The notes beneath the pieces were generated by a model. That model made no database searches, was not told where the DNA came from, and saw nothing but the letters and a program-made list of their open reading frames with translations. Positions 59,228 to 64,000 of a DNA stretch of 64,000 nt are shown here, piece by piece. Source of the stretch: Tritrichomonas musculus (taxonomy: Eukaryota > Parabasalia > Tritrichomonadida > Tritrichomonadidae); contig JAPFFF010000043.1 in NCBI GenBank assembly GCA_039105265.1, forward strand, positions 1,236,127-1,300,126. Direction: 5' to 3'. Positions within the stretch are counted from its first letter, which is position 1, and each line of letters begins with the position of its first letter. Made by a program: the position numbers and the translations under genes.

Positions 59228-61318
59228 ATGAGCAATTATGATGTTGAAATTCCTGATACCATTTTTGTTAATGACTTTACAATTATTTACAAAGGAAAAG
59301 AAGAAAGAGAAGGACAAATAATGGAGCCAGTTGAAGAATTTAAAACTTCAAAAGATGAATTTTTCAGAAAACTTCGATATTTCAAGCAGCAACGTTTTGA
59401 AATGAGCAATACAAATGAATTATTTATTCATGATGATTGCTCTGTTGCGAGTTTTAAAGAATTTATTGAGTCAATTAGAACCAAATCAATTTCTTTAAAT
59501 GAAAGCAATTTCCAGATATATCAAAAGCTTAGTACAAAGTACCAATATTATGAACTTCAGAGTGTAATTGAAAAATTTATTCAAAATCGTCCCGATCTCC
59601 AATCACTTATTAATCAACTTTCCTCGTCAAATCAAAATATTTTAGATTCAAGCCAAGCAGAAAAAGAAATTGATTCAGTCAAAGAAGAGCTCATATCAAA
59701 GCATTTAGATATTTGTCTCCAAAATGACAACTTAATGCAATTACCAATATCAGTATTACATAGAATTTTCAGTTCTCCAAAGAAAGTTCTCAAAAACCAT
59801 CATTTATTATACCAATTTATCAAAAAGATGATTGAAAAATACGAATCGAATCACAGCGAGAACCAAAATTCATCCAAAGAGAAAGAAGATCTTCAAATTT
59901 TGATTGGTTCTTTGAATTACAATAAAATGTCTGAGGAAGAAATTGAAGAACTTCTAAGCAAAGAGTATTTGTCTTCTGTTTTTATTCCTTCGACAGCTGA
60001 AGATTGCAAAAATCAGCAAAAATTTGAAGAAATTGACGAAAAACTGAAGAAAATCGAGTCATCCTACTCGGAGAGAATTCAAAAGCTGGAAAAAATGCAG
60101 GAAGAGAGAGAAAAAGAGATGTCTGAGATGTTGCGCAAGATACAGCAGCAAGAAGAGATAATTAATAATTACAAAATGATGTTCCAAGCCAAAAATGTTG
60201 AGCCAAATAATCTCACAAAAAGTATGGAACCAAATAGTCAATCAAAAAGTGTTGAATCAAGTAATCAATCAAAAACAGCCTCGCCAAAAACATATCAAAA
60301 AGACGATCAAAATCAAGTCAATTTAATAAATCAAAAAGAGCAGCCAAAAAATTCTCAAAAAGACGATCAAAATGAAAAAGAACGATCAAAATCAACACAA
60401 AATGTCATCCAAAATGAAAAAGAGCAAGTAAACAAGAATGGTCAAAGAGAGGACGTCCAATCAAAGCAAGTTCAGACAAGCATTGAAAAAGTGCAAACAA
60501 AATCAGATAACCAAACAGAGTCAATTCAAAAAGTTTCACCCAAACAAACCACTCAATTGACCCAACCGAAAGAAACCGCCGAGAAGCATCCCAAGTCGAA
60601 GAAAGAGAAACCAAAGAAAACCTCTCAAAAAGTGAAAAATTTTCTGACAAACGAAGACGAAGAACTTGATGTTTCATCGTCCTCTCTTTCATCGTCGACA
60701 GTATCATCGTCTTCGTCGATTGATTCATTATCGTCACTCCAGAAAGAAGCAAAAGTGACAGAGAGTCCGACCTCTAAAAAAAGTGACAAATTGATCCTCT
60801 CAAAATCCTTCCAGAGCGAGCAATTCCAGGGCATCTTTTTCGAGCTGGCGAAGTTCCACAAAGGCAACATCAACGACAAAGGGATCATCATCACCACCGG
60901 CAACAGGGATGAAGACGCTGGCACTTTTTCATCCCTTGTTGATTACGGCTATAACGGTGTAAACTACACGTCAGAATCTGATCCAAATTCGTTCATTTGC
61001 TTCGATTTTAAGACGCATAAAATCGCTGTGTCTGCTTATTCAATCAAGTCGGCGAACCAGAGAATTGCCAATTTCCTCGTGTCGTGGGTCCTTGAAGGTT
61101 CAAATGACAAGATTGATTGGATCAACATTGATTCGCATTCAAATGACCGTTGCCTTTGTTCTAAATCGAAAAGTTGCACATTCAATATCCAGGATAAATC
61201 GGCAATTGACCAAAGATATAGATACATTCAATTAAGAATGACTGGAAAAAGCCCACGTAATAATTTTGTGTTCACTATTGCTAATATAGAATTCTTTGGA
61301 AAATATTATTCTTCATGA
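59228..61318 (+). CDS. BTB-like protein with C-terminal F5/8C (discoidin-like) domain
   Basis: The N-terminal 130 residues resemble the BTB/POZ-related fold of trichomonad proteins (VNDFTIIYKGKEER..., SVASFKEFIESIRTKSISL..., YQYYELQSVIEKFI). The middle is a coiled coil (about 275-325) and a Lys/Gln/Ser-rich linker with repeated KDDQN, QSKS and QKEQ words and a serine run (about 495-515). The C-terminal 150 residues form an F5/8 type C-like domain (YGYNGVNYTSES, CFDFKTHKIAVSAYSIKS, WVLEGSNDKIDWINID, YRYIQLRMTG). An ATG 12 bp upstream (59216) is equally possible. No signal peptide, so intracellular; probably a binding or adaptor protein. The linker and the start of the C-terminal domain are more GC-rich than the N-terminus. 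Confidence 0.82.
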   Translation: MSNYDVEIPDTIFVNDFTIIYKGKEEREGQIMEPVEEFKTSKDEFFRKLRYFKQQRFEMSNTNELFIHDDCSVASFKEFIESIRTKSISLNESNFQIYQKLSTKYQYYELQSVIEKFIQNRPDLQSLINQLSSSNQNILDSSQAEKEIDSVKEELISKHLDICLQNDNLMQLPISVLHRIFSSPKKVLKNHHLLYQFIKKMIEKYESNHSENQNSSKEKEDLQILIGSLNYNKMSEEEIEELLSKEYLSSVFIPSTAEDCKNQQKFEEIDEKLKKIESSYSERIQKLEKMQEEREKEMSEMLRKIQQQEEIINNYKMMFQAKNVEPNNLTKSMEPNSQSKSVESSNQSKTASPKTYQKDDQNQVNLINQKEQPKNSQKDDQNEKERSKSTQNVIQNEKEQVNKNGQREDVQSKQVQTSIEKVQTKSDNQTESIQKVSPKQTTQLTQPKETAEKHPKSKKEKPKKTSQKVKNFLTNEDEELDVSSSSLSSSTVSSSSSIDSLSSLQKEAKVTESPTSKKSDKLILSKSFQSEQFQGIFFELAKFHKGNINDKGIIITTGNRDEDAGTFSSLVDYGYNGVNYTSESDPNSFICFDFKTHKIAVSAYSIKSANQRIANFLVSWVLEGSNDKIDWINIDSHSNDRCLCSKSKSCTFNIQDKSAIDQRYRYIQLRMTGKSPRNNFVFTIANIEFFGKYYSS

Positions 61319-61660
61319 GTTTGTATATATTAATAAATAGTATATGATTTATCCCGTTTTATTTTACTCAAATTTTTATTTTAATTGAAAGAAAATATAT
61401 CAAATTGAATGGATTTTCTTTCAAAAATTTCACTGTATAAATATGTGGATGGCCTTAAACCATTTAACTTATCAATAAAATTTTTATTATTTTAATGAAT
61501 TTTATTTAAATTTCTGTTACTTGAATGTTCACATATAAATTCTCAATAACAGTCAGATTTAAAAAGAGTTTTCATATATGTAACTATTATTAATCATATA
61601 AATTGCAAAACGTTTTAATAAAAAACAATAAATTGTATGCTCTAAAATGAAATTTTTTAT
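61319..61660. other. Convergent 3' intergenic region
   Basis: AT-rich spacer between the converging BTB-type and Myb genes; no gene or repeat seen. Confidence 0.5.
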
Positions 61661-62521
61661 TTAATTGATTAAAAACCAATCATCTTCATTATAAATGATC
61701 GAATTATTTATGAGATCAAAAATTTCATTTTCTTGTTCTACAATCCGTAATACTCTATCTTCTATTTTTTCTTGATTTTGGTCCGCATTTCCATTTTTAT
61801 CTTCATCTTTTTCTTCAGCAAAATTATTTGATGGAATCTCTGTTCTATCATCACTACCTTGCATATGTAAATTTGTATTTGTTAGGCACTGCTTTTCATT
61901 GCATGCACTTGGTTTTTGACTCTGAGGAAATTGGATATTTAAAGCAAAGTTATGCTGTTGATGAGAAAGGAAGTAATTCCATCGATTTTTCAATGAATTT
62001 GGGCTCCTCCCAAAGAAAAACTGCTTCAAATATGACCATTTGGGGCCATATTCATAATATAATTTTACCAGCAAGTTATCTTCATCTTTAGACCATTCAC
62101 ATTTGAAATAGCCTGGATGTAGATAATTCATATATCTGTCTCTGCATTGCTTAGGTGTTCTCTCAGGCATGAAATTGGATATAATCACCCAATTTCCTGT
62201 TCCTAGCCTTTCAACTAGTTCTTTCAATTTATCATCTTCACCAGGAGTAAAGGGAACTCTTTTTCTTTTTATTCTTGAATTCGATGAATTATTATTTGGC
62301 GTTTGCTTTGTTAAATCTAGTTTGGCAATCACTTCATTCTTTTTTGTTTCTACTTCAATGGGCCCTTTAGGTACCTCAGATACATTTTTGGAATTGAAGT
62401 TTATCTTTGGGAATGGAATTTGTTGCTTTTGATTGATTGTTTGAATCAGTGATGTTTCAACTGAGCTCTCAATCTCATCATCATCAAAATAGCAATCAAA
62501 TTCATCGAAAGGATCCTGCAT
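61661..62521 (-). CDS. R2R3-type Myb transcription factor (286 aa)
   Basis: Two Myb repeats are clear. The first, about 88-136, is VPFTPGEDDKLKELVERLG...NWVIISNF...RTPKQCRDRYMNYL. The second, about 139-187, is CEWSKDEDNLLVKLYYEYGPKWSYLKQFFFGRSPNSLKNRWNYFL. A basic stretch (RIKRKR, 83-88) before the first repeat could be a nuclear signal. The N-terminus is acidic (DDDEIESS), as in activation regions, and the C-terminus is charged with no domain. This size and layout match trichomonad Myb regulators known to bind promoter elements (family knowledge); the target here is unknown. CTCATTTG about 35 bp upstream fits the trichomonad initiator. Confidence 0.92.
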   Translation of the reverse strand: MQDPFDEFDCYFDDDEIESSVETSLIQTINQKQQIPFPKINFNSKNVSEVPKGPIEVETKKNEVIAKLDLTKQTPNNNSSNSRIKRKRVPFTPGEDDKLKELVERLGTGNWVIISNFMPERTPKQCRDRYMNYLHPGYFKCEWSKDEDNLLVKLYYEYGPKWSYLKQFFFGRSPNSLKNRWNYFLSHQQHNFALNIQFPQSQKPSACNEKQCLTNTNLHMQGSDDRTEIPSNNFAEEKDEDKNGNADQNQEKIEDRVLRIVEQENEIFDLINNSIIYNEDDWFLIN

Positions 62522-64000
62522 TTTGGAATCTTGTTGATATATTAATTAAGTCAAATGAGTATATAAATGAAACAATATTGAATAGTTATATAATTATTTT
62601 TTCAAAACTTGCAGATTATTTTTTGAATATGTTTTTGATATTTATATTCAAAAATTTCTAATTCATCTTTCCTTCAGAAAAAGTGGTAAATCATTTTTTA
62701 TTTGTTAGGGATTTCTTTATCTTTTGTTTATTTTCAGCCTAAATTGAATAACAAGTTTCTAATTTGATGATTTTTTTTCTTTTATTTTAAAAACAAATGT
62801 TTTCACAATTCATTCAGAAAAAAATGAAAGCAATTGAAATTTTGTTTTTTAAGTTTCATCATTTGTATTTTCAATTTACTAATATTTGCTTTTCATTCCA
62901 TCTATAAACCAATAGATATTTCAGTATTGAAAAAGTTAATTTCATCATGATCATATAATTCCCTATCAAAAATTGAATGAATAAAATATGAGATCAGCTT
63001 TTTGGTGGAATTTAAATACTTTAACATTTTTATTAATTTCATTATCATTATTAAAAGCTTTAAAGGTTTTTGGTTTTATCTGTAATTAATAAATAATAAT
63101 TGAAAAATATCGATAATATTTGTGTTTTCAATTAAGATTTCAAAAAGTTATTTGGTTTTCGATAAAAAAAAAAAAAAAGTATTTCATATAAATGATGTTA
63201 AGTGATCAGGCACATCAAGATTAAAAGCACGATAAAAAGTAATGATATGTAATGATATTGGAATTTGTCCAATGCTTTATTCAAAGATTTTAGTGAAATT
63301 AACTTTTTAATACTAAAAATCAAGTGATATCACTTGTTAAAAAGTTAATTTCACCAAAAACTTTGAAACATGTGTCAATCTGATGATAAAAAAATATAAA
63401 TTAACTAGAACTATTTTAATCATGATAGCATCTGTTAATGAAAAAATAATCATTTATCTGTTGGTTAAAAGATATCTGAAATATTACAAATTGGGATTAA
63501 TTTTAAAGTTCACATAAATATTATTTTGATGGATAATAGTTAAAAATAAATAATTTTAATTAATATCTAAGTGTTCTTGAAATGAAATTAAATGATATAT
63601 TTATTAAATCAAATTTTTTTTTACAATTTTATTATAATGAGAATAGTCTAAAGATATTTTTTCTTATTGCTATTAGTATATTAGAGATTTCTTAAATATT
63701 TTGTAATTTGACTATCATTATCCTAAATCAATATATATATTAGAAAATCAACTTTTATTTAATAATTTTTAGTTGATGGATAGTATAATATTTGTTTTTG
63801 TTGATGATAAATTTGGAGGGGAAAAAATATCAATAATATATTTTTTTCAACTTTAGTGAATTTCTATAAAGCAAACTTGATTTTTATATTATTATATTGT
63901 TGTTATGTTTTTCTGAATAATTTATCCTAATATCATAGATTTAAAAAAAAAATTCAAGTCATGAAATTTTATAAGTTTCTGAGTAATTAAGTATATGATA
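62522..64000. other. Gene-free end of window with an inverted repeat
   Basis: No convincing gene in about 1.5 kb. A TCAGAAAAAGT motif lies at 62674-62684. An inverted repeat with a palindromic loop occupies 63280-63367 (listed separately). The rest is AT-rich spacer. Confidence 0.55.
63280..63367. repeat. 31-bp inverted repeat around a 16-bp palindrome
   Basis: The arms 63280-63310 and 63337-63367 are reverse complements with 2 mismatches (core gtgaaattaactttttaa). The loop contains the perfect palindrome caagtgatatcacttg (63321-63336), directly next to the right arm. Confidence 0.85.

Noticed and set aside
1-64000. tRNA, rRNA or other structured RNA genes
   Set aside because: No cloverleaf or rRNA-like core was found by eye; the less AT-rich pieces are Maverick ends, segment X and gene interiors.

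Overview
The window is very AT-rich, essentially intronless protist DNA. Its gene families (a DUF3447/ankyrin-headed MULE transposase, BTB plus discoidin-like proteins, tandem-kinase proteins, short Myb regulators and a Maverick/Polinton) point to a parabasalid. I infer a Tritrichomonas-like trichomonad; no species marker was seen. No rRNA, tRNA or CRISPR array was found.

From position 1 to about 52.9 kb the window is almost entirely nested mobile DNA. (1) A MULE-type element is present twice in inverted orientation. Copy A is 1-5766 plus 31577-36599. Copy B is 38766-50746. Each copy carries the same 1005-aa transposase (32906-35923 minus, 39788-42805 plus; the two translations are identical). 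(2) Copy A is split by a 25.8 kb Maverick/Polinton (5767-31576) with 223-bp terminal inverted repeats that I read as identical and a GTTAC target duplication. Copy B preserves the uninterrupted target at 44130-44134, so occupied and empty alleles of the same site lie in one window. (3) A 1,038-bp terminal repeat (T) occurs at 36600-37637, 49709-50746 and 51875-52912, and in part at 1-187. Two copies form the outer ends of a second, 2.17 kb-armed inverted repeat (36600-38765 and 50747-52912) that encloses copy B. The DNA therefore folds on two different axes, near 37.86 kb and 44.76 kb.

The Maverick looks whole. The minus strand, read from the right end, carries a coiled-coil protein, RVE-type integrase, FtsK/HerA packaging ATPase, a glycine-rich small virion-like protein, a proline-rich protein, the double-jelly-roll major capsid protein, several small unknowns and two giant paralogous fibre-like proteins (1546 and 1342 aa). 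The plus strand carries a possible penton, the 1050-aa protein-primed DNA polymerase B and an HNH nuclease. Three HNH genes and one GIY-YIG-like gene are scattered among them. I could not recognise the adenain-like protease expected in this family.

From 52.9 to 54.4 kb lies a 1.47 kb segment bounded by a 14-bp inverted repeat and carrying a Myb/SANT-like reading frame with no upstream ATG. From 54.9 kb on the window looks like ordinary host chromosome: a CAT/condensation-fold acyltransferase, a tandem kinase, a BTB plus F5/8C-like protein and an R2R3-Myb protein, then about 1.5 kb without a gene. Several host genes change base composition sharply within the reading frame.
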